Positions 10,086-22,096 of a stretch of DNA of 64,000 bases are shown here, piece by piece. The translations under genes were made by a program, and so were the position numbers. Within the stretch, counting starts at the first letter, position 1; each line of letters opens with the position of its first letter. The notes beneath the pieces were generated by a model. That model ran no database searches. It worked only from the letters and a program-made list of their open reading frames with translations, and was not told where the DNA came from. Source of the DNA: Stenocarpella maydis (lineage: Eukaryota; Ascomycota; Sordariomycetes; Diaporthales; Diaporthaceae); contig NQMI01000133.1 of the NCBI GenBank assembly GCA_002270565.1, positions 1-64,000 of the forward strand, written 5' to 3'.

Positions 10086-10846
10086 GGAACTCGCGAGCGC
10101 CTAAGAAGACATTTAAATAATTTGGAGGCCGCGAGCTGTAGTGTACGATACCCGGGATGTGTGGCGAGAAAAGTCCCGCCAGAGCCAACCGAGACTCAAT
10201 GGGAAGACCATCCAAGCTGGATACTGTTCATGCCGCGAATTATGCCGCAGGGGATTTGTAATTCTGGACTTACGCATCGGCATGAAAAGGGATCTCAGGC
10301 AGTACCTGCTGGCCCATAAAGACCCGGATGGCCGGTTGAGGGCGGTATGCTAGAACAACCGTCAAGCTGTCAAAGCTGGGCAAGGGATACTACATGTCAC
10401 TGGCAGAGCGTACGTGCAGAGAATGGATTCCAAACCCATCTACTCCGCCGGCTACACAGCGTCATCACCCTTCATGTTCTAAAAAGATGTCTAGCTGCCT
10501 CAAACCTTGTCTAAATCCAGACCACCAGCTCCGACCCAAAGAGTAAGAAATGCTACTGATACATCGCCTGCGCTGCCTCGGAAAGACCCTACCAAACCGC
10601 CATCAAGATGCTGTCCGAAACATGGAGCGTCAGGCATCGCGCCTTCGCGCGTAAATGGTAGTCAAAATGTCAGCCAAGTTCAGTGACAGACGTCTGTGGC
10701 CGCACCCAGAATTTTCCAGACGCCTTCAAACCCAGTACATCGTATCCCTCAAGTTGTGCTTGACCGTCTGTCCCAATGTCTCATCCCGACTCTTCCCCAG
10801 GATCCCGGGCGCGGAAGCAAGCTTTGCAAGGCCCGAGGCGTGGAGG
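10086..10846. other. Intergenic region after mL41; expected place of the missing Argonaute C-terminus
   Basis: No gene recognised. On the minus strand this is where the last 80-100 residues of the PIWI domain would be expected, but no frame matches them, so the pseudogene seems truncated here. Confidence 0.45.
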
Positions 10847-13800
10847 CTAGCGGGTGGTCTTCTCGAGGTGTCGCTTGCGGAAGACCTCGTCCTGTAGGAC
10901 GACGTAGTGGGTCGGGCGCGCGACGCCCTGCAGCTCGACGTGTGACTTGAGATAAAAGTCCCAGCACCGCGCCTGCGTCACGCCCCTGTCCACAACGGTG
11001 CCGCTCTGTATGTTGGATGACTTGTCCATCTTGTCTATGTCTGTCGGGAAGAACCGAGTGTTGTGCCTCTTGACGGAGACGAACGACGAGAGTGATGCTG
11101 GGCTTTTTTTTTGTCCCACTTCCTCATAAGCTTTTCCACATGCAATATCGAACAAAGGCAGCTCTCGGTTAGTACTTGGGGATACTGTCCCTCGGAAACG
11201 CCGTCTCTCTATATCAAAATGTGAACAGGCAAGGTCCTCTCCTTCGCTTTGTAGAGGCCAGCAGCTTCTTGAACTTTTCAGTCACCATCGCCTTGCTGAC
11301 AAGCTCCTGATTCGCCTCCTGAGTCCAGTGTTGGGACGCCCATTGTCCATATCCTTCATCAATGCTCGCCACGAGGCCAACTTGACTTTGCACATCTCCT
11401 GCATTCCCAGCGAGGCCGGTTGGATGTACAACATCGTAGCCGACAATCATTGAGTTTTCCATGAGAGGCCCGTCCAGCGTATTTCCGGGGTATTTGGTGC
11501 TGTGCTTGACCCTTCCAAACTTCAAATTGATCTTTGCGGCTAGGTTAGCAAATAGAGCCCAATTCTTATTTTCAAAAAGTTTTTCTCAGTGACGCAGACG
11601 GTCTGGAAGCCAGCCTTGATGTCTCCAACGAGCTTCACAGCCGTATAGATGTCCGCGTGGGCCTCTGGAAGTATCACCAAGGCCATGTGAAGCTCTTCCT
11701 CCGCAGATTTGCGAGTATGCTGTTGTAGATAATTCCCACGTTGTCCCCTTCCTGGTACGGAACGAGGACCCCCCCAGGGGATACAGCGTCCTTGGAGATC
11801 CTGACACCCGGTTTAGGGAGATAATTGCTGAAATCTCCCACCTGGTCTCGCAATTTGGCTTGCTTTTTGGCGCTGGGAGAGAACACTATCCAATTCCAGC
11901 AATTAATCGACTTGCAGGGCGTGTGAAAAGACGCTTGCCTCAAGTTCCACGTAGCGTCTCTGGCGCTTATTTTCTGCCCCTTTCTGTAAAACAGCTCGGG
12001 CGGGCTCAATCGTCTGCCATTGGCCGTGATTATTTGAGTGCCAATGCTGACACCAAAGTTCTTTGACAGTATGATATTCGGTCTGATCATGAGGACGTCA
12101 CGACGCCCAACACCGTTGATGCACTCCGCGTTCTCCTTTGGAGTTCTGACAGCAAAATCGGCCATGTGTTCTGAACCCTTCGGCTCCAGCTGGGCTCTGA
12201 TGGGTTGGTGTTCTTTAAGCTCACAACATTCAGCTGGTACGTAGATTGGCTTTGTGGGCCTCCCAATGTTGACGACGGGGTACGTGTCCTCAGCGTCATA
12301 ACCCCATTCTGGAAGCACATCGTTAGTCTCGACAGCAGTCTCTATCTTTGCGTGGTAAGGGAAAGATATATACTAGTCGCACATCTGAGCAAGGAACAAC
12401 TGTGAGGACGAGAACAAACTTACTCTTGAGGAAGTAACTATGCACGGTGCATTTATCGCCCCACTGCAAGCCCTGAGCAGGAGGTTTAACCTTTCCCTGG
12501 GGCTTGATGAGCAAAATTTTCACCTCTCTCGCAGTGCCGAACTCTCGATTTTCGGGGAATACCGGTCCTTCCGTCTAGTCCTCGTAACGGTCCTTGCTGC
12601 GACCGAGGCTGGCAATCGTCACCTCCGTCTCCATCGAGGGTTTGGAATCTTATCCCTTCGGGATCACAAACTTGACCCTCGCCTTGGACATAACTGTATG
12701 GAGCTTCTGATACTTGTCGTGCTTGTAATCCTTCATTGTCTCAAAGAAATCAAATAAGTCAGAAATTTTGCCCACAGGCCTGAAGATGCCATGGGTGACA
12801 TTTGCATTGAGCAGAAGTCTGCCTGGGGCAGGCCGAACGCTTTGAGATATGCCCCTCAGGACTCTCGAGATACTAGACTCTCCAATGTTCGCAGAAAGTT
12901 TATCATCCGATGGGAGAAAAAATCTGGATCTTCCCGCATTGACGATGGGCGTATTTTTCCCGAGGCATATGAGCTGTTATGATACCGAATGAATCGATGA
13001 TCTCTTGGTGGAACGGAAACCCATTGGTGCTAGACTTTGGGTCCGAACTTGATATCAACCTCGGGGTTTGAGCTTGATTTCTGGGGAAAGAATGAAAATC
13101 TCTGAGGTCAAGGAGCTTGTCGGAGGTTTCCATGTCATAAGTATGGGTCCCGCCAGAGAAGGATTTGGACCGTAGCTCCAGAGGAGTTGCAGCAACGATC
13201 TCTTGCTTAACTAAAGTCCGTAGCTAAGACAGCACCCGTATGCAAGTCGTGTTTGACCACTCCTTTTACCCACTTGGTGAATATTCCCTGCTCTTTCCGA
13301 CCCGTCGCTCTGCCATCTGTCTTGTTATTCGCTGAAGATGTATTCTTCTTTCTCGGTCCCAAATAACAACATCGTATTTTTAAAGTTTCTCGATCTTCCC
13401 GGTCTTTTTGGTCTTGTCCGATTTCGCAGTCGTCTCGGTCTCGAATTTCAAATCCAAGTAATTGGCCCAGACAATGACCTTCTCTCCTTTGCTGCCATAG
13501 TTTGGGCGAAAAGGCAGCATCCCCTTGCCGAGGTCACCTTCAAGCTCCTGTTATTTCTCAGTATAGTCCCTGAGGTACGCCTCCCTAAGTTCTGGACTTT
13601 TATGCAGGGAGATGGAACTTCTCCGCTGTTGAGTCTGCAAAAAGAAAAGAAAATTAGCCCCGGGTCTGCACACGCCTGGGAAGTCATGGTCTGGTAATCA
13701 CCGAAAGACATCTGGTTCGGGGTTTTCGTCTCCTGACTGCCCGCCTCGTCCGCGGCCTCGTCCACGGCCCCGAGCGTCATTGCCATGACCCCCAGCTGGA

Positions 13801-13931
13801 GAGAAATCACCACCGCCACGACCTCGAGAGAAATTGCCGTCACCCCCGCCCCGGCCGCGATGCGCACCTGGGCAAGATGGCGTGGACCCTCCTCTGCCCC
13901 TCGCCCCTCTTCCCAGGTTTGAGCTGTACAT
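10847..13931 (-). pseudogene. Decayed Argonaute (QDE-2-like) gene
   Basis: Argonautes bind small RNAs and slice targets in RNA interference (quelling and related pathways). The minus strand keeps the domain order: an RGG-rich N-terminus (13931-13700), the N domain (EKVIVWANYLDLKFE near 13460), PAZ/L2 (KPIYVPAE near 12230), MID (HMALVILPEAHADIYTAVKL near 11660) and PIWI. Three PIWI catalytic positions are still readable: Asp in VGYDVVHP (11433-11435), Asp in VVDRGV (10988-10990) and His in ARPTHY (10907-10909). It cannot make a full protein. Stops interrupt the homologous frame at 13553-13551, 13382-13380, 12652-12650, 12577-12575 and 11211-11209, and frameshifts are needed near 13200-13320, 11700 and 11220. 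The PIWI C-terminus is missing after LQDEVF. Assembly error cannot explain so many lesions spread over 2.3 kb. Confidence 0.88.
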
Positions 13932-16900
13932 GACTTCAGCACGCCCGTGCCTGGCACAGACAGCCGGTCACTTTCGCAAAGAATAACCTCCAAATACAAC
14001 AAGTCCAGCCAATGAAACAATGATTCTGCCAAGCTTGACTTCAGACAGATATGATGGAGTCTTTATGATGACACGGTCTAAAATGGGGGCAAGGTGCGAA
14101 AGGGAGTGTCTACTTATACGAGATAACATGTGAGGATGTCTGAACAGCTTCAGCTGAACCAAACAATACGTTTTCATAGACGTATGACCTGCATTGGAGT
14201 TTTCTCGTGATTTGTGCGAAGCAATATGAACTGAGGCGCACTAGTACTGGCTTGCCCAGCGCAAGCAAGAGACAGCGTGAATTGCGATGTGACCGCACGC
14301 TGGATCAACGACACAGAAGACCAAATGACCTACACAGATCTGTAATGACCAGACAAACATGACGCCGTGAATAACGCAGTAGTAGAGAAAATCTAAAAAC
14401 AAGTGCGAATGCGTATTGCTTATGTCTTGTTGCCATACTAAATGGCACTGAGAAGTAGTTGGTGATCAAACACTCCACAAAGCCGGCAGCCTTTGACGCA
14501 CAGGGGAGGACGAGTGCCGCCTGGAATTGTGGAAAACTTCGCTCAACGCACAGGCTTCCTCTCAACGGACTTCGTCTCACCTTTATTCTTTTTGTCATGT
14601 TTCTGGTCACCAAATCGATGCAGCCAAGCCTATCAAAAGCTCCGTTTTGGCTCACTCCACGACCATGCAGCCCTGACGGACTGGACAGGGTTGATATGCT
14701 GCAACGCTGCAACGCTGCACTGCTTGCATCAGGCATCTCGGTAGACCTGCTGCTCGGGTGCGTCACCCACCCTGAAAGTACACAGGCACGCCATTATATG
14801 ACGAATTGGGTACCTATCTGGAACAAGCAATAGCACGACATACGAAACGAGACGTGACTCGGAGGGCTCACACCTGAGCCGCGGTTAGTGTGATTCGTCC
14901 TACTGTGCCATCTGTCGCGGCACCTGACCGCTGTCCCCGCCACAGCCAACATAGCCTAGAACCGCGCCTACAGATGTGATATCATCGCGCCCGGGCCGTA
15001 GCCATTCAGCCCAATGCGGCCCCGGGCCCGAAGGAGCGGTCTCAGCGGCCCCGGAAGGGATCTCGATGCAAAGGGACCACGATCAAGGGACCAACCACGG
15101 GACGCGGAACACAGAACAGCTTTCCAGTCAGCCAGTTGCCTGCTGGTCGTTCTCCTTGGCCATGGGCTCTGTATGGCTCGAATGCGCCCGTGGTGATATC
15201 ATTCTGTGGCGGATCCAGGAGCATATGCTCCTTCGTAGGGCAGAGCCAAAATTTGCTTCGAGGGTGATGTAATCGTCCAGTTCAGGGTTGTGGGGAGAGC
15301 CATGGGCGTGCAGATCCTCTGAAAGGATATCATCGATGACAGAAGCAGTGCTGTTGTGCGCATGACCTTTCCAATGCGGCTCAAACTCCCTGCTTGAGTG
15401 ATATCATCCAAGATAGTCCTCGCGTGCGCTATGTCGTAGCCCGCCTGGGGTCTCCGGCCCGGGGCGGCTGGGGCGACTCTTACTGGGCAACTGAGAACAG
15501 GTTGATGTAACCCAGAGGCCCAAAGTGATAGCAAGTGGAGTGCGTGACGAGCGCTGATCATTTCTGACAGGTGTACACGTCTGCGCGAAGCTGAGTCAGC
15601 CAGGGATGCGCGCAGGATCAGGACGATGGTGAAGTCTGCGATGGCCAGAGACCTGAGAGCGAACTGTGGCGGCCAGTGGCGTCGGTGGGCCCCAGGACGG
15701 ATTCTAGAATGGAGTCATCGGCGAGGCTGCGAGGTCACAGGTGTGGCTGTGAGGGATCTTCGGGGCCCCGGGATCTTCAGCAGAGTGAAAGGACTGGAGT
15801 CTCCGGACTTGTGGGCGGGGGCTAGGGCATTGTGTGAGGAACTTTAAGCGACTGTGTGGAGTTGCCTTTGTCAGCCTCTCGAAACAGTCCGAGACCCTCC
15901 AGAGATCGCGAGTTGCATGCAGCCGGACGGTCCAGACGGTTCTCAAGCGGAAACACCACTCCGTCCAACGTCGTGATGGGAAGTGGGGAAACATCGTGAA
16001 GCCATCTTCCCCTTTCTGTATACTAGTTGCTGGTCTATTGGCCACAAATCTCACGAGGTGCCGGTCGCCATGTAAGCCCAACAACTGTGGCAAAGTTGAA
16101 TTCCCTAATCGCCCTGTGCCGGTGAGTGACTAATCTATACTTGGTGAGGTCCTGTTTAGGTGATCAGAAGTTTGGATTATATTGACAGCTTATCCCGTGG
16201 TGGACGTGACTCTTTTCTTCCCTTGCCGCAGCCCGGCGAGAGACGTTGGGCTGGGTGACAGAGATGCGCCCGGCTGGGTGCGGCAAGGTGATCCAATTAA
16301 GTGCGCCTGCGTCGCATCGGAGATAAGCGTGATTGGGCCATGAGGACAAATTTGATCTCGGCTCCCCTGGGTTCCGCCACGGTACAACTGTCTGTGCAGA
16401 GAGAGGATCCGGGGCCACTGCGCTTGGCCAAGCAGAAAGTAGTTGCTGGCCCATCTGGAGTACGTGCATGAGTTTCGGCCACGACGGCAGTGTATGTAGT
16501 GTAGATGCACACTCCATTTGTTGATGTGGGTCCTTGTCGGTTGGGTAAGAAGAGGGCAAAAGGCGGGGGAGCCGGCTGGGAGATTTTGATCGAGGGGCGG
16601 CGGGTGTGGGCGGTTATATCTTGGGCTTCCAATAATAAACCCACAGCCCCCCTTTCTCTTGGGTTCCTGGGCGAGAGGGCCCGTACGGTGGTGAGAAACG
16701 GAAGAGCCAGGAGGGGAAGGTGATCTTGCATGGACGTTGGGCGGGTGCTGTCGACCTCGTGTCGGGACTTGACGCGTATACTGTATCCGGTGGTCACGAT
16801 GGATGCATCTGGGCCCCTTTTCCGGTCACGGCCTGGTCGGGTCGCAGGGCGAAGTTGGACCGCTGGCCGCCCCGCCCTGCACGACTCGCTTGGGCTTCCT

Positions 16901-19265
16901 GAATCCTGTGCTCTTGGCCCAACGAAAGCTGATGTCTGCTTGACTTGGTGAGTGGAAGGGCACTGTCGGATGTTTCTTCTTTGTCTTGACTGTCATGCAG
17001 GTGTGAGGACAAATCTGGTAATCCGGGAGGTCAGTGGCCCTGGGGCAGCGGCAGTAAGCAATCACACCTCTGGGGACTGGATCGAAGCGCAAGCCAATCT
17101 GGTGCATTGTAACCCAGAGCGTCGCAGCGCCGGTGATGAGGCTGGCCAGCTGGCTTGTCAAGACGTGATATTTTGGCCCTTTCCTCCCGATCTGTTGCAT
17201 CCCAAGCACTCGGCCTGCCAGTCCGCCCATTGAGAGAGACAGAGGTGTCCAAGGCGGGAGGCATGAGGCACTATATATATCTCTCGGCGGACTGAGGGGC
17301 ACGCGATACAAATGTCAGACCCGTCCAGCGGCCGTCAGATTGCCGCTCCCGCATTGCCCCCCCGAAATCGAGCCATCGGCGATACGAGACGAGGACGAGG
17401 CATGTTGGGGGATGCTCAGCCAGGTGGGCGTGCAGATTGCCCAGATGCCGAGCCCAGATGGGCTTGGGCTCTCCAAGATTCTCTCAGGAGCAGATTCGGA
17501 GGGCAGAGCACGCGGGCCGGCCAACGCCCAAGCTGGAATGGGAACAGCACTTGTGCCCCACCATGGGCAGAAACTTTGAAGTGAGAAAGTTTGATAGGCC
17601 TTGTATCGCGGGGGATTCTAGGCGGTTCCCTGACGCCGTCCTCCGACGTTTGAACTTTGTTTGGCGGGAAGGCAGTGGCAGGTGAGCAGCAAAGCGGGCG
17701 AGTGGAGGTGCTGGCTGGCATGCATGCCTGGTGTAAGTAATTTCGGGTGGCCCCACCTGGACCGACACCGCATCCTCTTCGAGCAGCCTCTCGCATTGTT
17801 CTGCAGAGGTGCAGAGGTGTAGAGAGCCCAGGAGAGTGGGAAGGGATGGGGCAGCGCAGCAGTAGCGACAGCAGTACGTACACCACCCTAGTGTAGAGTG
17901 TACACTAGTGTAGAGCAGAGGTGGCGGCGTGTGTTGTGTGTGTCGCATGTGGCCGTGCAGGCCAGAGATTTTACCCTGCTGGCTTCCCAGCCTTGGGCAT
18001 TTATATTAGCAACACAAGCGGTTCAAGACTTGGGAAAAGAGGAAAACACGCCATTAGAATCCTTATTCAAACCCGAATAACATGGTATCGGCGGATTATA
18101 TCACACGGTCTGTACTATCATGTGAGCTGCTGTTTAAACTGAAGGGTTTTGGTGGTGTTGATGGTTCTTGCATGGATACGATACTACACCAAAAAAATCG
18201 GCCTCATGTGGGGAGAACGAGAGGGCCCAAGAGCCTAGAATGTTCGCCGTGCCCCAGACTGTGCAGTGGTTGCTGTCTCTTTGAGAGAGGAAATAAGCTG
18301 CCCCTCACTAATCCCACGAATGGACGGCCCGGGCTGGCGCGCTGGTGGGCAACAGCCCCACCTAATGTTCTGCACTCCAGTTGAGCTACGCCTGCGAGAA
18401 ACGACAGACAGCACTTGCAAGTCGCAACCCTCGCAACCCTCGCCCTCGTCGCAACTGCCTCGGCGCGACGCTGGCACATGGACTGATGGACTGGCGCTGG
18501 GGGCCCCTGCTCCCCCCTCGCCCTCCCCCGCCCCGTGCCCCTGCACCCCGGCACCCCTGCCCTTCCTGCAAGGACCTGCGCAGCGTTACAGAGCAGTGAC
18601 GTTCCCAATCCGTCCCAAACCGATCGTCGCCTTCTTGACGTTCCCTCCCATCGGCCTCTTCTCACCCTCCCTGGGCTGTCTGACTGTCACTGTCTGTCCC
18701 AGTGACTGACGAGCCTGACGGCCACCACGCCAAAGCCCAAAGTACCTTGGCTACCCAGACGCCCAGAACTCTGACTACTGGACCGGATTACCCTTCTGGG
18801 ATTCTTGGCCTGTCCCTCGCCCCAGACCAGCTCAACTCAAATACCCTCCCCATCCTCCGACCTTGGATCACTCTCGATTTCTTGCTCAGCATGATAACCA
18901 TTCCTCTGTACTCGTCCTCGTCCTCCTCATCCTCCCCATCCTCCTCCTCTTGTTTTCATATCTTTCACAAAAACCAGAGACACCTGTCTAGATTCCTCGT
19001 GAAGAAACAATTCTCTCAACAACCTCAAATTCAACTCCATAAGCACCATAAACAACCCTAGGCCCGAGCTTGCCACACCTCGCATCAAGAGGAACAACAG
19101 CCCAACACCACCGCCACCACCAACAACAACAGCCACGCCCCTGCCACACCCCCACGCACGCAGCCCTGCCCCCCAACTCCTGCTTGGTGCAACCAAGCCA
19201 CATTCCAAGTCATAAGACCGAGCCTTGCTGGCCTTAGTCTGAGCCTTATCTTCACTTTGCCCAAG
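13932..19265. other. Long gene-poor stretch (5.3 kb)
   Basis: Begins with what would be the Argonaute promoter and ends with the pyrimidine-rich 5' leader of glycerol kinase (about 18.7-19.26 kb, with CTCCTC runs at 18904-18955). Between them are only short overlapping frames on both strands with no domain, signal peptide or convincing splice structure. I see no tRNA and no transposon ends. Several 'gatatcat' motifs recur at 14980-15420, without obvious periodicity. Confidence 0.55.
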
Positions 19266-21133
19266 ATGCTCACCACCGCCGTAAAACAAGCAAACCGCAA
19301 TGCCGCCCGTCGCGACACAAAGAGGTTGCGCTTCGGCCACGAGGTAGGCACAATCAGTCTTGAGGGCACCCCAATCGACGAAAAGGCAGACGCCATCTCC
19401 GTCAGCTGCATCGAGTACCGCTCCGCCCCAGCAACCCCCTCCAGCAGACGACCAGGCGAGGTCCATGATGACTACCTGCCCAAGGGTGTCGACTCAACAG
19501 ACATGGAAAAGAAGGAGCACTGGTTCGTCGGTGCTGTCGACCAGGGCACCACCTCGTCCAGGTTCCTCATCTTCAATGAGAAGGGCGAGCCTGTCGCCAA
19601 CCACCAGATCGAGTTCGACAACCTGTACCCACAGTCGGGGTAAGTTCCCGTCCCCTGCTCCCCACATACTTCTGCATCCACCCGCATCTCCAGGTCCCTG
19701 ACCAGCGTCCTCACAGATGGCATGAGCATGACCCCATTGAGCTCCTCACATCCGTCGAGGCTTGCATAGAGGGTGCCATGAAGCAGTTCACCGAAAAGGG
19801 TTACACTGCCAAGGACATCCGCTCAATAGGAATCACCAACCAGCGCGAGACAACCGTCGTCTGGGACCAGAACACCGGTGAACCCATCCACAACGCAATC
19901 GTCTGGCCAGACACCCGGACGGCCAACCTTGTGCGGGAGCTAAAGTCCCGACCCGGCGCTGACGAGCTGGCCGAGACGTGCGGCCTTCCCCTGAGCACCT
20001 ACCCGTCCAGCGTCAAGCTCGCCTGGCTCATCCAGAACGTACCTGCTGTCAAGGAGGCGTACGAGGAGAGGCGCCTGGCCTTCGGAACCGTCGACTCCTG
20101 GCTCATTTATAGGCTGAACGGCGGTGCCGCCGCCGAGAAGCCAGTCCATGTCACCGACACCTCCAACGCCTCCCGCACCATGTTCATGAACCTACGCACA
20201 ACAAAGTATGACGATAAGCTGCTTGACTTCTTTGGCATTGATCCCACCAAGTGCGCCCTCCCCAAGATCGTGCCCTCCTCGGACAGCGAGGCCTTTGGCA
20301 AGCTCGCCAAGGGCCCCCTGGCTGGCGTCTCCATCGCAGGCTGCCTCGGTGATCAGTCCAGTGCCTTGGTAGGACAGTGTGGTTTTGAGCCTGGCCAGGC
20401 CAAGACCACCTATGGTACCGGCTGCTTCCTCCTGTACAATGTCGGTACCGAGCCCGTCATCTCCAAGCATGGCCTGATGGCGACCGTCGCATACGACTTC
20501 GGCAAGGGTCAGAAGCCAGTGTACGCCCTGGAGGGCAGCTGCGCCGTCGCCGGTGCTGGTGTCAAGTACCTCATCAACAACATGGGCTTCTTCAAGAAGT
20601 CGGACGAGATCGAAGAGGTGGCTGCCAGCGTCGAAGACAACGGAGGTGTTGTCTTCGTCACTGCTTTCAGCGGGCTCTTCGCACCCTACTGGATCGATGA
20701 TGCCAAGGGGACAATCTTTGGCATGACACAACACACCAAGAAGGGCCACATCGCCCGCGCCACACTTGAGGCCACCTGCTACCAGAACCATGCCATCCTG
20801 CAGGCCATGGAGAAGGACAGCGGCAAGAAGCTTCAGGTCATCTCCGTCGACGGTGGTCTGTCCAACTCGGACCTGTGCATGCAGACACAGGCCGACATCA
20901 GCGGCATTCCCGTTGACAGGCCGGCCATGCGGGAGACGACAGCCCTCGGTGCTGCCATCGCTGCCGGCCTCGCCACTGGCGTGTGGGCTGAGCTGGAGGA
21001 CCTCGCCGATATCAACCGGGAGGGCAGGAGAAAGTTCGAGCCAAGCATCAACGAGGAGAAGAGGATCAAGATGTTCAAGAAGTGGGAGCAGGCCGTCGAG
21101 ATGAGCCGCGGCTGGGTCACCAGCTCCGACTGA
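19266..21133 (+). CDS. Glycerol kinase (FGGY family)
   Basis: ATP-dependent phosphorylation of glycerol to glycerol-3-phosphate, feeding glycolysis and lipid synthesis. Exons 19266-19639 and 19717-21133 are joined in phase 2 by a 77-nt intron (GTAAGT/CACAG), giving 596 aa. Family marks are the phosphate-binding loop DQGTTSSR (residues 92-99), the substrate segment [13 protein letters not shown] and [30 protein letters not shown], and the C-terminal FGGY signature region [18 protein letters not shown]. The first ATG adds 79 residues before [20 protein letters not shown] (Met80, at 19503), which alone would give the usual length of about 517 aa. The extension starts [20 protein letters not shown], basic and without acidic residues up to 16, so it resembles a mitochondrial presequence. 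An aquaglyceroporin gene lies 15 kb upstream. Confidence 0.93.
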
Positions 21134-22096
21134 GCTGGTCGCTCCTGCATTGGACAACGCCGGGCGGTGCCTTGAGCACCCTCGAGTAATTAATGTTTCT
21201 TGTGCTTGGTTGACTTGGGCTGGTCTGGGAAACGAGCGTGTTTATATATGCAATAGCGATACCAGGGACACGGGGGTGTTTGAGGATTTTTGGAGTTTCG
21301 GGGAGGGAATGGGAAATACCTAACATACTCGCTACAATAGCATAGCCGAGAACACCTTGCGGGGTTAAGCAACATTTATATATTACCAAACATAAGCCTT
21401 ACTCCGCCTCTGTGAACTTTATATGCCTTGTTGGGTACGGGCCGCGTGATGAGGCGCCTAGATCTCCAGAGTGGGGTGGTGCCTCGGGGTAGCGAGAGGC
21501 AGGGTGGTACGATTGTGGTGGTTGGCGCCAACACCCTGGCCCCCTCCCCCTTACGGGTGAGCCACGTACAACTTTTTGGTAGGGCTTGGAACAAGTGGCC
21601 CGGCTCTTCTGGAAGCCTAGTGTAGATGACTATTACCTGCATCTGGGGATGTGCCTTGACCACCCCTTCATCCCATCCCATGACTTGCTGTGGCTCGAGC
21701 GCGGGGCGGCTGGCGTCCGTGGGTTTGTAATGACTTTTATGAGGTTCTTCAACTATGTAATGCACAGGAGGAGCGCAGCAGCCCGATGCGGCTTGAACCC
21801 CAAGTAGTTTCGCGTTTGCTATGTAAAGGTAGATAGATATGCATGTCCCACCCAGGCGGCACTGATGCCATGACGCTATATCTAATATGAGCTTATAGAG
21901 CACTGCATATCTTTAAATGCATCTAAAGAGGGTATTGAATGAGATGGGAAAACTGAAAAAACTAGAAGGCAGATAGATATGCGAAGATGCGGTTCCACCG
22001 CGTGGAAATGACACGAGGCCTATGGTGGTATGGCAGGTAGGAACGCAGAACGAGTGAGATGGCAGCGCCGAGAGCATGCAAGGAAAATCCCGTCCC
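21134..22096. other. Intergenic region between convergent glycerol kinase and GH81 genes
   Basis: 963 bp between two convergent 3' ends. No gene recognised; several AT-rich tracts probably include the polyadenylation regions. Confidence 0.55.

Noticed and set aside
2411..21133. Aquaglyceroporin and glycerol kinase as a functional glycerol cluster
   Set aside because: They are 15 kb apart with unrelated genes, a transposon and a pseudogene between; linkage is probably chance, so no cluster is claimed.
20192..21157. 321-codon minus-strand frame inside glycerol kinase
   Set aside because: Shadow of a highly conserved gene on the other strand; no own motif.
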